Assembly: GCA_036488725.1 (NCBI GenBank)
Contig: DASXHD010000032.1
Location: forward strand, 1 to 64,000
From: DASXHD01 sp036488725
GTDB lineage: Bacteria; Myxococcota_A; Polyangia; Polyangiales; Polyangiaceae
Direction: 5' to 3'
DNA length: 64,000 nt
Shown here: piece after piece, positions 16,998 through 25,695 of the stretch
How the letters are laid out: each line of letters opens with the position of its first letter
Position numbering within the stretch: the stretch's first letter is position 1
Program-made: the position numbers and the translations under genes
The notes under the pieces: model-generated
Seen by the model: the letters and a program-made list of their open reading frames with translations, nothing else
What the model was told of the DNA's origin: nothing
The model's database searches: none

Positions 16998-17921
16998 CTA
17001 TCGGAGCGAGCCGCCGTAATCGACCATGCGCGCGAAGGCGTCGAGGCGGGTCTGGAGCTGCGCTTTGTCCACTTCGAGGAGGCGCTTCGGGCCGATGCCC
17101 TCGACGCAGAACGAGCCGAGCGCCGACGCGTAGAACATGCCGCGACGCACCGTGTGGAGGTTTTGTTCTTTTTGCGACGCGATGTAGCCGGCGAGGCCGC
17201 CGGCGAACGTGTCGCCCGCGCCGGTCGGGTCGAGCACTTCTTCGAGCGGATAGCCGGGCACGAAGAAGACGCCGTGATCGTCGAAGAGCGCCGCGCCGTG
17301 CTCGCCGCGTTTGATGATGAGACGCTTCGGGCCCATCTTGCGGATTTCGCGCGCCGCGAGCGAGACGTTGTCTTTGCCTGCGAGCTGGCGCGCTTCTTCG
17401 TCGTTGATGACGAAGAGGTCGACCTTGGGAAGCATCTCGGTGAGCGCCTTGGGCTCGCCCGAGATCCAGAAGTTCATCGTATCCGCGATGACCATCGTGT
17501 GCGGGCCGCGTTCGACTTGCGCGAGCACCTCGAGCTGGAGCTTCGGGTGGATGTTGCCGAGGAGGACGACCTCGCTGCGCTTGTACCCTTCGGGAATTCG
17601 CGGTCGGAAATCGGCGAACACGTTGAGCTGCGTGTCGATCGATTCGCGGCTCGCGAGGTCTTGGCTGTAGCGGCCGTGCCAGCGGAACGTCTTTCCCGCT
17701 TGGCGCTCGACGCCGCCGGTGTCGACGCCGCGCGAGCGCAGCATGTCGAGGTGCTTTTCGTCGAAGTCGCCGCCGACGACGCCGACGAGGCGAACCGGCG
17801 CGAGCATCGACGCCGCGATCGACGAGTAGGTCGCGGCGCCGCCGAGGACGTCGCGGAAATTTCCCGAGGGCATGTCGAGGTCGTCGAACGCGAGGGAACC
17901 GACGACGAGTGTATTGCTCAT
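16998..17921 (-). CDS. PfkB-family (ribokinase-like) kinase
   Basis: A 307-residue sugar or nucleoside kinase of the PfkB family. The N-terminal glycine motif (NFRDVLGGAATYSSIAAS) and the C-terminal catalytic signature DPTGAGDTFAGGLAGY (base Asp in GAGD) are both present. Position right after the methylthioadenosine phosphorylase gene suggests a substrate from nucleoside or methylthioribose metabolism, but sequence alone cannot choose between ribose, adenosine and related compounds. It lies 24 bp downstream of mtnP. Confidence 0.88.
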   Translation of the reverse strand: MSNTLVVGSLAFDDLDMPSGNFRDVLGGAATYSSIAASMLAPVRLVGVVGGDFDEKHLDMLRSRGVDTGGVERQAGKTFRWHGRYSQDLASRESIDTQLNVFADFRPRIPEGYKRSEVVLLGNIHPKLQLEVLAQVERGPHTMVIADTMNFWISGEPKALTEMLPKVDLFVINDEEARQLAGKDNVSLAAREIRKMGPKRLIIKRGEHGAALFDDHGVFFVPGYPLEEVLDPTGAGDTFAGGLAGYIASQKEQNLHTVRRGMFYASALGSFCVEGIGPKRLLEVDKAQLQTRLDAFARMVDYGGSLR

Positions 17922-17945
17922 GGCGGGGCGCTTTCTCTCACAAAA

Positions 17946-18803
17946 TCAGCCGAGGAGCCACCGAAGCCGCTCGCGCGCTTCGTTCGGCACGCGCGAAAGG
18001 TCGCTCATGACGGCGCCTTTGAGGGCAGCGTGGGCGTTCGATTTCGTCGGGTCGGGGAGGGCGGCGGCGAGCGCGGCGATGGCTTTTCGCGCGGTGTCGA
18101 CGTTCTCGCGCATGACCGCGACCACCGCTTCGACCGTGACTTGCTCTTCGGATTGATGCCAGCAGTCGTAGTCGGTCGCGAGCGCGAGGGTCGCAAACGG
18201 GAGCTCGGCTTCGCGCGCGAGCTTGGCTTCGGGCATCGAGGTCATGCCGATGACCGAGACGTTCCACGAGCGATAGAGGAGCGACTCGGCGCGCGTCGAG
18301 AACTGCGGGCCCTCGATGCACACGTAGGTGCCGCCGCGGTGGACGCCGCGCTCGCCGTTTTTGTGGACGCTCGTCGCCGCGGTCGCGAGCGCCTTGGCGA
18401 GCTCGGGGCAGACCGGATCGGCGAAGCTCACGTGCGCGACGATCTCGTCGAAGAAGCTCGAGACGCGGCGCTTGGTGAGATCGATGTACTGGTCGACGAC
18501 GACGAGATCGCCGGGCGCGATCGCTTCTTTCATCGAGCCGACCGCGCTCACCGAGACGAGGTGCGTCGCGCCGAGCTTCTTGAGCGCGCAGACGTTCGCG
18601 CGGAAGTTGATGCCGTGCGGCGGCACGCGATGTCCGCGACCGTGCCGCGGCAAGAAGAGGAGCGCGGTGTTACCAAGGTAACCACGTACCACGGTATCAC
18701 TGGGCGCGCCGTACGGCGTGTCGACTGCGATTTCTTCGACGCGCTCGAGGCCGGGCAAATCGTAGAGGCCGCTGCCGCCGAGGATGGCGAGGACGTTTTT
18801 CAT
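17946..18803 (-). CDS. mtnP: S-methyl-5'-thioadenosine phosphorylase
   Basis: A 285-residue purine nucleoside phosphorylase of the MTAP class, which cleaves methylthioadenosine with phosphate to adenine and 5-methylthioribose-1-phosphate in methionine salvage. Visible are LAILGGSGLYDLPGL, RHGRGHRVPPHGINFRAN, VSAVGSMKE, YVCIEGPQFSTRAES and VIGMTSMPEAKLAREAEL, with ATDYDCWH near the substrate pocket. MTAP rather than generic PNP is preferred from GMTSMPEA and the YDCW segment. Its ATG directly follows the TAG of gmk, so the two are co-translated. Confidence 0.92.
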   Translation of the reverse strand: MKNVLAILGGSGLYDLPGLERVEEIAVDTPYGAPSDTVVRGYLGNTALLFLPRHGRGHRVPPHGINFRANVCALKKLGATHLVSVSAVGSMKEAIAPGDLVVVDQYIDLTKRRVSSFFDEIVAHVSFADPVCPELAKALATAATSVHKNGERGVHRGGTYVCIEGPQFSTRAESLLYRSWNVSVIGMTSMPEAKLAREAELPFATLALATDYDCWHQSEEQVTVEAVVAVMRENVDTARKAIAALAAALPDPTKSNAHAALKGAVMSDLSRVPNEARERLRWLLG

Positions 18804-19454
18804 CTAACGCGTTTCTCCGCTGCGAAGGAGGCGCTCGGCGACGGGCGCGACGCGCGTGCGTTTGGCGCGCTCGGCGCGGACGATGCCGCAGAGCGTTTCG
18901 GCGGCGCGGTCGAGGTCGTCGTTGACGACGACGTAGTCGAAGAGCGCGTAGTGCTCGATCTCGCGCATCGCGACCTGGAAGCGGCGCTGCACTGTGTCTT
19001 CGTCGTCGCTCGCGCGGCCGCGGAGGCGCTTCAGGAGCTCGGGCATCGACGGCGGCAAGATGAAGACGCCGACCACGTCGGGCACCTTCGCGCGGATTTG
19101 CCGCGCGCCTTGGTAGTCAATGTCGAAGAGGACGCCGCCGCACGCCGGGTCCTCCCGCGCGCGGTCGATTTCGGCGAGCGAGGTGCCGTAGAGATTTCCG
19201 TGGACCTCGGCCCACTCCATGAAGGCGCCTTGTTTGACGAGCGCTTCGAAGCGATCGCGATCGACGAAGTGGTAGTCCTTGCCGTCGGACTCGGGTACTG
19301 CGGCGACCGTGCGCGGCTTGCGCGTCGTGTGCGAGACCGAGAATCGCAAGTCGGGAAACGCCGCGAGCAGGCGGCGGGTGAGCGTCGTTTTTCCCGCGCC
19401 GCTCGGCGAGGAGAGAATGAGGAGGGTGAAATCCGAGCGCGGGACGGGGCTCAT
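18804..19454 (-). CDS. gmk: Guanylate kinase
   Basis: A 216-residue enzyme that phosphorylates GMP to GDP. P-loop SSPSGAGKTTL sits at residues ~13-23, followed by the GMP-binding segment (SVSHTTRKPR, DYHFVDRDRFEALV, GNLYGTS) and DIDYQGARQI. The length is normal. In many bacteria gmk follows yicC directly; here an RCC1-type lipoprotein gene lies between them. The TAG stop abuts the mtnP ATG. Confidence 0.95.
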   Translation of the reverse strand: MSPVPRSDFTLLILSSPSGAGKTTLTRRLLAAFPDLRFSVSHTTRKPRTVAAVPESDGKDYHFVDRDRFEALVKQGAFMEWAEVHGNLYGTSLAEIDRAREDPACGGVLFDIDYQGARQIRAKVPDVVGVFILPPSMPELLKRLRGRASDDEDTVQRRFQVAMREIEHYALFDYVVVNDDLDRAAETLCGIVRAERAKRTRVAPVAERLLRSGETR

Positions 19455-19495
19455 GCGGAGACCGTTGGCGCAGAATACGGGACTGCGCGCGCGAT

Positions 19496-20644
19496 TTACA
19501 GGCCGTCGACGGGTGTGGGCGTCGTTCGCCGGTCCGCGACGGCGCCGAGCTCGCCGCTCGTGCCCAGGCCCCAGCAGAGGACGCGGCCGTCTTCGGTCGC
19601 GACGCACGTGTGATTTCCGCCGGCGCAGATGTCGATCGCGCCGCCATCCATCGCGACGACGGGCGACGTGGAGCTCGTCGTCGTGCCGTCGCCGAGCTCG
19701 CCGTCGAAGTTTTCGCCCCAGCACGAGACGCGGCCGCCGTCTTGGAGCGCGCACGTGTGGCTTTGGCCGACCGCGACCGCGCGAACGCCGCCGACCTTCG
19801 CCGTGACCGGCACGCCCGACGAAGCGACCGTGCCGTCGCCGAGCTGTCCGTACGCGTTGTCGCCCCAGCATCGCAGCGTTCGATCGTGCATGACGGCGCA
19901 CGTCGAATAATCGGCGACCGCGACCGAAACGGCGCCGGACACGATCGCGAGCTCGGGCAGCGGGCTGTACGTTTCGTCGGCGCCCGCGCCGATCTCGCCG
20001 TCGGCGTTGAGGCCCCAGCATTCGACGCTGCCGTTCGCGCCCACGGTGCACGTGTGCTCCGAGCCGCCGGCGGAGCGCGAGAGCGCGGTGACGTTCTCGA
20101 CGTTCGTTTGGATCGGCGTCGTGCTCGACTTGGAAGCGCCGTCTCCGAGCTCGCCCTCGGCGCCCTGGCCCCAGCACGCGACCCCGCCGCTCGCGAGGAG
20201 CGCGCACGTGTAGCTGTATCCTGCGGTCACGCCCGTCGCGTCGGCGACGGCGACCGCGAGCGGCTTCGCGCTGCTCGGCACGCTGCTCCCGAGCTGGCCG
20301 ACGAGATCGTCGCCCCAGCAAAAAATGTGGCTCGCGACGATTGCGCACGAGTGATACGCGCCGACGCCGATCGTGCTCGCGGGGCCGAGCGGCACCTGCG
20401 TCGGCGGGCTCGTCGCGTTCGCGGGCGCGCTCGTCTGCGCGCTCGTGTCGAGGCCCCAGCAAAAAACCGCGCCGTCTTGCCGGCGGGCGCACGTGTGATG
20501 CATGCCGCACGCGACTTGCACGAACGGGCTCGAGGGCGAAGCGGCGTCGCCGTTGCCGTTGCCGTGCGACACGCCGCCGAGATCCGTTCGCGCGCCGCAC
20601 GCCGACGCGAGGACGGCGAGCACGAGCACGCCTCTCACGTCCAT
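19496..20644 (-). CDS. RCC1-repeat lipoprotein
   Basis: A 382-residue predicted lipoprotein (MDVRGVLVLAVLASAC, lipobox Cys near residue 16). The mature part is built of about seven RCC1-like blades of ~50 residues with the pattern 'HTCAL-x-DG-x-V-x-CWG-x-N-x-x-G-x-LGDG', for example HTCALQDGGRVSCWG. These fold as a beta-propeller, generally a protein-binding surface. The conserved Cys pair in each blade suits an extracytoplasmic, disulfide-bonded protein. It lies between yicC and gmk on the same strand, 26 bp after yicC. Its partner is unknown. Confidence 0.88.
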   Translation of the reverse strand: MDVRGVLVLAVLASACGARTDLGGVSHGNGNGDAASPSSPFVQVACGMHHTCARRQDGAVFCWGLDTSAQTSAPANATSPPTQVPLGPASTIGVGAYHSCAIVASHIFCWGDDLVGQLGSSVPSSAKPLAVAVADATGVTAGYSYTCALLASGGVACWGQGAEGELGDGASKSSTTPIQTNVENVTALSRSAGGSEHTCTVGANGSVECWGLNADGEIGAGADETYSPLPELAIVSGAVSVAVADYSTCAVMHDRTLRCWGDNAYGQLGDGTVASSGVPVTAKVGGVRAVAVGQSHTCALQDGGRVSCWGENFDGELGDGTTTSSTSPVVAMDGGAIDICAGGNHTCVATEDGRVLCWGLGTSGELGAVADRRTTPTPVDGL

Positions 20645-20670
20645 CCGATGGCCGCGCGCTCGCCGAGCCG

Positions 20671-21534
20671 TCACTCGATGTTCTGCGCTTGCTCCCGGAG
20701 GCGCTCGACCTCCGCTTTGAGCGCGACCACGCCGCGCGCGATCGCGGCGTCGGCGCACTTGCTCCCGATCGTGTTCGCCTCGCGCATCATTTCTTGGAGC
20801 AAGAACTCGACGCGCCGGCCGACGGGGCCCGCCTCGGAGAGCATCGAATCGAGCTGCTCGACGTGACTGCGGAGCCGCGCGATCTCTTCGGCGATGTCGC
20901 TTCGATCGGCGAGGAGCGCGATTTCTTGCTCGAGACGCGCCGGGTCGACTGTGCCCTCGGCCGAGCCTGCGAGACGAGCGACGCGCTCGCGGAGCCTTTT
21001 TTCCGCGCCGGCGAGCGCCTCGGGCGCGCGCCCTTCGATTTCGCGGAGGAGCTCGCTCGCGCGTCCGAGGTGGTGACGCATCGCGCGCTCGAGCGCCGCC
21101 CCTTCGCGCGCGCGCATCGCGTCGAGGTCCGACGCGGCCGCGGCGAACGCTCGTCCGAGCGCGTCGCGCACCGGCTCGCTCGTGACCTCGCTCACGACGA
21201 ACAAATCCGGAACGACCGAAAGAAGCGAGAGCGGCACCGGCTCGCCCGGCGCGATCGCGTCGCGCAGCGCGCCGAGCTGGCGATACGCCGATGTCGCGCG
21301 TTCGACGTCGAGCACCGGCGACGCCGCGGGCATCGCCTCGGCGCGCAGCACGATCTCGATTCGCCCGCGCGAGAACCGCTCGCGCGCGAGGAGCTCGACG
21401 TGCGCCGAGAGCTCGGCGAGCTCGCGCGCCGCGCGAACGCGAATTTCCAGGAAACGATGATTCAGCGCGCGAAGCTCGACCTGCAGCTTGCCGCGAGGCG
21501 CGGCCGCGCCTTCCCCGGAGCCGAACCCGGTCAT
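20671..21534 (-). CDS. yicC: YicC family endoribonuclease
   Basis: A 287-residue YicC protein, a family described as a stress-linked endoribonuclease. The family N-terminus MTGFGSGE, the segment ELRALNHRFLEI and the C-terminal DUF1732 region (RSHVEQLDSML, GRRVEFLLQEMMREANTIGSK) are all present. The length matches the family (~290). It follows the DUF507 gene by five bases and precedes the RCC1 lipoprotein. ATG 21534 is fixed by the family start. Confidence 0.93.
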   Translation of the reverse strand: MTGFGSGEGAAAPRGKLQVELRALNHRFLEIRVRAARELAELSAHVELLARERFSRGRIEIVLRAEAMPAASPVLDVERATSAYRQLGALRDAIAPGEPVPLSLLSVVPDLFVVSEVTSEPVRDALGRAFAAAASDLDAMRAREGAALERAMRHHLGRASELLREIEGRAPEALAGAEKRLRERVARLAGSAEGTVDPARLEQEIALLADRSDIAEEIARLRSHVEQLDSMLSEAGPVGRRVEFLLQEMMREANTIGSKCADAAIARGVVALKAEVERLREQAQNIE

Positions 21535-21539
21535 CGACT

Positions 21540-22052
21540 TCAGGTGAGCCCTCGCTTGCGCTTCACGATCTCGACCATGCGCGAGTACTCGATGTCCCAC
21601 TCGCGCGAGCCTTCTTTGACGTGCTTCAACTGCGCGCGCACCTCGGCGTCGAGCTTGTCGTCCTCGCCCATGTGCTTTTTGAAAATCGGCGCCATCTTTC
21701 GGCGGAGCTCGACGTCCTGCGCGTAGATTTCGTCGACGTTCTTCGAGTGGCCGAACATCTCGACGACTTGGTCGAGCAAATAATCCAGCGTGTCGTCGCC
21801 GACCTTGATGCCCTTGCTGTCGGCGATTTGCTCGCGCACGCGCGAGTATTGCTCGTTTCCGCGGCTCGTGCGCTCGAGCAGCTCGCGCGTCTTCTCGTTC
21901 ACGTCCTTCTCCATCTGGAGGTAGTTGCGGAGGACAGCCTCGATGTCGAGGACCACTTCGGTCGGGTGCTCGGCCTCGATGTCGCCCGAGGCGACGAGTG
22001 ACTTCACGATCTCTTGAGCGATGGGGCTCACGCGGCCCGCGAACAGACGCAT
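21540..22052 (-). CDS. DUF507 family protein
   Basis: A 170-residue protein of DUF507, a family common in Deltaproteobacteria-like and Aquifex genomes with no known role. It begins MRLFAGRVSPIAQEIVKSL and shows the two similar halves expected of the family (RVSPIAQEIVKSL and DEIYAQDVELRRKMAP regions), charged and helical. It leads the minus-strand yicC group (five bases to yicC) and diverges from a zinc-ribbon gene across only 34 bp, which must hold both start regions. Confidence 0.88.
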   Translation of the reverse strand: MRLFAGRVSPIAQEIVKSLVASGDIEAEHPTEVVLDIEAVLRNYLQMEKDVNEKTRELLERTSRGNEQYSRVREQIADSKGIKVGDDTLDYLLDQVVEMFGHSKNVDEIYAQDVELRRKMAPIFKKHMGEDDKLDAEVRAQLKHVKEGSREWDIEYSRMVEIVKRKRGLT

Positions 22053-22086
22053 GACTTCGCTATACCTTCGTTCTATCGTGCTGACG

Positions 22087-23514
22087 ATGGCCGAGTGCCC
22101 TTGGTGCGGCGGCCCGGTGCGCGATACTCGGGCGCCGTGCCCGAAGTGCGGGAAGGTCGCGTCGGATCTTCGCGCGACCGATCCGCCGGAGCCTTTGCGC
22201 GACCAAAATGCCACGGCCGTTCCGGACCTCGTGCTGCCGTCGGCGCCGATGTCCAAGCCGAAAATCGCGGCTCCTCTGCCCGCGCCGGATCTCGACGATT
22301 TGGCCGACCTCAAAATCGATTTGAGCGACACGGCACCCGCGAAGCCGGGCATCGCCCAGCCGCCGACGCCGGGCGCCTTCAGTCCGTTCGACGACGATTT
22401 TTCGAGCGGCCCGTCCCTCGAGCTCGATACGCAAGGCGGCTCGCTGCCGCCGCGGATTTCGTCGCCGAGCGTTTCGAATCCGCCATCGATGCCGTCGATG
22501 CCCGCCGCGCCGGTTTCGCAGCGCACCGTGCCGCAAGCGCCGGCTGCCTCGTCGGCGGCGCCCGCGGTCGATCCGTTCGAAGCGAAGGTGCTCGCCGATT
22601 ATGGGCAGCCGGGCGCGTTCTACACGGCGCCGATTTATGCGTACCGCGTCGTGACGCGGCGGTCGGCGCTTCGTCGCGATCTCGTCGCGAAGAAATCCGA
22701 GGCCGACCGGACGCAGAAGCGCGTCGAGGACGCGCTCGTCTCGCTCGGCGAACGGGCACGCGCGCTCGCGAAGGGCGGCAGCGCCGCGCTCGACCGAGTG
22801 AAACAAGCCGAAGATTTGCTTCGCGGCCGTGACGGAGCGCTCGCCGGCGCGATGGACGCGTATCGCGCGGCGGTCGCCGAAATCGACGGACGGCTCTCGG
22901 CGGCCGAGGCCGAGCTCGCGCGCGCGCGGCAGGACGAGTCACGCGCGTCGAGCGCGCGCGACGTCGCGGACGAAGAGCACAAGCGCGCCGACGCGAAGGT
23001 GAAGCGGATCGAAATCGAAATGCGCAACGGCGCGCAGCGCGCAGCCGAGCGCGACGCGGCCGCCGCGGAGGTCGCGCAAAAGCTCGTCCTGCGAACCCAA
23101 GCCGAGCAGGCGCTCGGCGATGCGCGTCGCGTCGCCGTCGCGGCGCAAGCGAAAGTCGACGCGATCGCGCGCGAGCGAACGACGCGCGAGGCCGCGTTCT
23201 CGCGCCAATCGGGGACGCGCAGCGCCGGGGTCGACGACGCGCAAACTCAACTGCGCGCGGCGCTCGTCGATCTCGGTCGCGCGATGCTCGCCGATCCGAG
23301 CGTCGCCACCGAGCTCGCCGCCGCGCGCGACGAGGTCGCTCGCCTCGAAGACGCAGCGCGCAAGCACGCCCACGACGTCACCCTCCACGAGCACGCGCTC
23401 GTCTCGTACGACGCGCCGAAAGTGTTCCTCGGCCTCGCGCTCGTCGGCGTCGCGCTGCTGCTCGTGCTCGTCGTTCTCTTCTTCCCGATGATCTACCACT
23501 CGCTCGCGAGCTGA
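22087..23514 (+). CDS. Zinc-ribbon, coiled-coil, tail-anchored membrane protein
   Basis: A 475-residue protein. Residues 1-25 form a zinc ribbon (CPWCGG ... CPKCGK). A Pro/Ala/Ser-rich linker follows to ~155. From ~170 to ~445 comes a long Ala/Arg/Glu/Asp-rich coiled coil, and a single C-terminal membrane span (LGLALVGVALLLVLVVLFF) ends the protein. The plan (cytoplasmic sensor or scaffold anchored by its tail) is often seen in myxobacteria, but no family is recognised. ATG 22087 is used; GTG 22078 is possible. Confidence 0.82.
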   Translation: MAECPWCGGPVRDTRAPCPKCGKVASDLRATDPPEPLRDQNATAVPDLVLPSAPMSKPKIAAPLPAPDLDDLADLKIDLSDTAPAKPGIAQPPTPGAFSPFDDDFSSGPSLELDTQGGSLPPRISSPSVSNPPSMPSMPAAPVSQRTVPQAPAASSAAPAVDPFEAKVLADYGQPGAFYTAPIYAYRVVTRRSALRRDLVAKKSEADRTQKRVEDALVSLGERARALAKGGSAALDRVKQAEDLLRGRDGALAGAMDAYRAAVAEIDGRLSAAEAELARARQDESRASSARDVADEEHKRADAKVKRIEIEMRNGAQRAAERDAAAAEVAQKLVLRTQAEQALGDARRVAVAAQAKVDAIARERTTREAAFSRQSGTRSAGVDDAQTQLRAALVDLGRAMLADPSVATELAAARDEVARLEDAARKHAHDVTLHEHALVSYDAPKVFLGLALVGVALLLVLVVLFFPMIYHSLAS

Positions 23515-23517
23515 AAT

Positions 23518-24669
23518 TCAGCGGCGCGTCGGGGGCGGGCGGCGCGACGGCGTCGTACGCGAAGGCGGCGCAGATTTCGGCGGCGGCGGCGTGGCTTCGC
23601 GTTCTTCGCGAAGCGCGATCTTCGGCTCGCGCGTCGAGCCCATCTGGAGTCGCCGCATCACCGCGCGCTTCTGGCGTTCCTTGTATTTTGCATGCGATGC
23701 CTCGCCGCGCTCGTTTTTGGCCTCGGTCTCGCGGTCGATGACCTGAAACTCGCAGATGACGAACACGACCGGCGCGAGCTGCCAAACCCCCGCCTCCGCG
23801 CGCTCGAGCTGCTTCGTCGGAATCCGCACGGGCAGGTCGACGACGAAGTGAACGACGCGATAGTTGTTCGCGGAGAAGCTGTTGTCGTTCGGCGTGAGCT
23901 CGTCGTCCTCGCGGCTCTGCATGTCCGGCAGGAGCCGCGCGAGCCGCGCTTTCTTCTTCGCGTAGCTCTTGAACTGGAACATCGAGTTCGTGCTCTGCCC
24001 GGGGATGACGTAGTTGAACGGAAAGAGGTGCGTCGTCAGATATTGAATGACCGGAAAAATGTCGTCGTAGCTCCGCGTGACGATGCGAAAGCGGAGCTTG
24101 TCGTAGACCTGCGCGGCGATCGTGTCGTGCTTCGAGAGGAGCTTCGTGTAGAGCGAGTCTTTGTTTTTGCGCCCGCCGACGAACTCGAGGATCGGAAAGC
24201 CGTGCGCGAGCATGCCGCCGATGACGCGATAAACTTTCTCTTCGACCATGTGAAAAACTTCTTGGTCGGAGAGCGGCAGCATGAAGAGGAGCTCGCGCCC
24301 CTCGAGGTGATGGATGATGTGCATGCACTTCAAGATCGTGCACGCGCACGTCTGACGATGGCCGCGACCGCACGCGACCATGAGCAGCTCTTCGACCGAG
24401 GCCTGCTCGATCGGTTTCGGAATCGGAAACTCGAAGTGCCGGCGCAGGTAGCCGATGGCCTCTTGCTTGATGAGATCCATCGCGTGGCGGTCGGCGGCGT
24501 CTTCGGGGTGGAGCTCTTGCGCGCGGAGGAACTGCCGCGCCTCTTCTTCATTTTCGAAGTTGAGTCGGTGCCAATCGATGACCGATTCGCCGCGCAAAAT
24601 CAGACGAACCGCCTCGAGATCGACGAGCGTGAAGTCGTCGAGACGCTTCAGCCGATCGATGCCGTCCAC
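23518..24669 (-). CDS. TIGR04552-like protein, possible RelA/SpoT-type fold
   Basis: A 383-residue protein starting at GTG 24669 (VDGIDRLKRL). Conserved-looking stretches are RGESVIDWHRLNF, CGRGHRQTCACTILKCMHI, and a central block SKHDTIAAQVYDKLRFRIVT followed by DDIFPVIQYLTTHLFPFNYV. The order 'Lys ... Asp-x-x-x-x-x-Val-Tyr-Asp-Lys-Leu-Arg-Phe-Arg' followed by an Asp-containing helix resembles the synthetase domain of RelA/SpoT proteins. The catalytic residues cannot be confirmed by eye, so (p)ppGpp synthesis is only a hypothesis. The C-terminal ~50 residues are basic and Pro-rich, perhaps nucleic-acid binding. The family name is from memory. Confidence 0.7.
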   Translation of the reverse strand: MDGIDRLKRLDDFTLVDLEAVRLILRGESVIDWHRLNFENEEEARQFLRAQELHPEDAADRHAMDLIKQEAIGYLRRHFEFPIPKPIEQASVEELLMVACGRGHRQTCACTILKCMHIIHHLEGRELLFMLPLSDQEVFHMVEEKVYRVIGGMLAHGFPILEFVGGRKNKDSLYTKLLSKHDTIAAQVYDKLRFRIVTRSYDDIFPVIQYLTTHLFPFNYVIPGQSTNSMFQFKSYAKKKARLARLLPDMQSREDDELTPNDNSFSANNYRVVHFVVDLPVRIPTKQLERAEAGVWQLAPVVFVICEFQVIDRETEAKNERGEASHAKYKERQKRAVMRRLQMGSTREPKIALREEREATPPPPKSAPPSRTTPSRRPPPTRR

Positions 24670-24705
24670 GGACGCGCCTATAGCACGGCGTGCTAGGAAG
24701 AGGCC

Positions 24706-25677
24706 GTGAAGAAGCTCGCGCGAGTGCTCGACGACGTGCGCGCGACGTGCGACGTCCGCGCGCGGCTCGCGGTCGATCCCGTCGGGTTCGTGCGACGCTA
24801 CGAGGACCCGCTCGACCGAGAGCTCGTCGGTCTCGTCGCGGCGTGCGTCGCGTTCGGCAACGTGAAGACGATCCGCCGCAAGCTCGAAGAAATTTTTCGA
24901 AGAGTCGAGGGATCCGCCGAAGGCGGGACCTCGCAAACGATGACGCGCGATCCGCCGCACGTTCGCGCCGAGGACGCAGTCGCGGTGAAGAGCGCGCTCC
25001 GCGGATTTCGCCATCGCGTCTTCGTCGGCGACGACATCGCGAGACTTTTGATCGGCGCCCGCGCAGTCCAAAAACGTCACGGCTCGCTGGGCAACAGGTT
25101 CACGATCTTGTTCGCGTCCTGCGGGGGTATGGGGGGCGCAGAGCCCCCCATACCGAAGCGAGAGGAGCGTAAGCGACGAGCGCTGAGGGGGGAGCTCGAG
25201 GGGCAAGCGCCCCTCGAACAAGACCGAGACCGAGACAACTTCCGCGAAGCTCTCGCCCTGCTCTGCGACGAGATCCGCGACGTGGGCCAAGTGAAGAGCA
25301 AGCACCTCCTCGCCGACCCGCGCGCTGGGAGCAGCGTGAAGCGGCTCGTCTTGTGGGTGAAGTGGATGACGCGCCCCGACGACGGCGTCGACCTCGGTCT
25401 CTGGCCCAGCGTCCCGGCGAGCGCGCTCGTCATCCCGGTCGACGTTCACATCCACAAGCTCTCGCGAAACCTCGGTCTCACCGCGCGCAAAGACGCGTCG
25501 TGGAAGACGGCCGTCGAAATCACCGCGTCGCTCGCGCGTTTCGATCGGGAGGACCCCACGAAATACGATTTTTCGCTTTGCCACATGGGCATGCTCCAGC
25601 GCTGCCCCTCGCGCCGCGATCCGAAAAAATGTGAGGGCTGCCCGGTGAAGCCGGTCTGCATTCACTGGGACAAATGA
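24706..25677 (+). CDS. TIGR02757 family protein with an in-frame repeat insertion
   Basis: A 323-residue protein of TIGR02757 (DUF2400), function unknown. Family landmarks are AACVAFGNVKTIRRKLEEIF, KRLVLWVKWMTRPDDGVDLG, IPVDVHIHKLSRNLGL and the C-terminal Cys set CPSRRDPKKCEGCPVKPVC, which could bind a metal or Fe-S cluster. Residues ~139-171 (PIPKREERKRRALRGELEG and flanks) come from a two-hairpin repeat at 25122-25217, present elsewhere between genes, that entered without breaking the frame. The insertion lies just after GSLGNRF, in what should be a loop. GTG start; divergent from the preceding gene by 36 bp. Confidence 0.88.
   Translation: MKKLARVLDDVRATCDVRARLAVDPVGFVRRYEDPLDRELVGLVAACVAFGNVKTIRRKLEEIFRRVEGSAEGGTSQTMTRDPPHVRAEDAVAVKSALRGFRHRVFVGDDIARLLIGARAVQKRHGSLGNRFTILFASCGGMGGAEPPIPKREERKRRALRGELEGQAPLEQDRDRDNFREALALLCDEIRDVGQVKSKHLLADPRAGSSVKRLVLWVKWMTRPDDGVDLGLWPSVPASALVIPVDVHIHKLSRNLGLTARKDASWKTAVEITASLARFDREDPTKYDFSLCHMGMLQRCPSRRDPKKCEGCPVKPVCIHWDK
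25122..25217. repeat. Two-hairpin repeat element, copy B (inside a gene)
   Basis: Same layout as the copy at 11484-11577: hairpin 1 (GTATGGGGGGC-GCAGA-GCCCCCCATAC, perfect 11-bp stem, 25127-25153), the conserved core 25153-25195, and hairpin 2 (TCGAGGGGC-AAGC-GCCCCTCGA, 25196-25217). By these limits it is 96 bp, a multiple of three, and reads through as 32 extra codons. The stem of hairpin 1 differs completely from copy A yet pairs fully, as expected if structure rather than sequence is kept. Confidence 0.82.
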
Positions 25678-25695
25678 AGTAAGCTCGGGTTCTTC

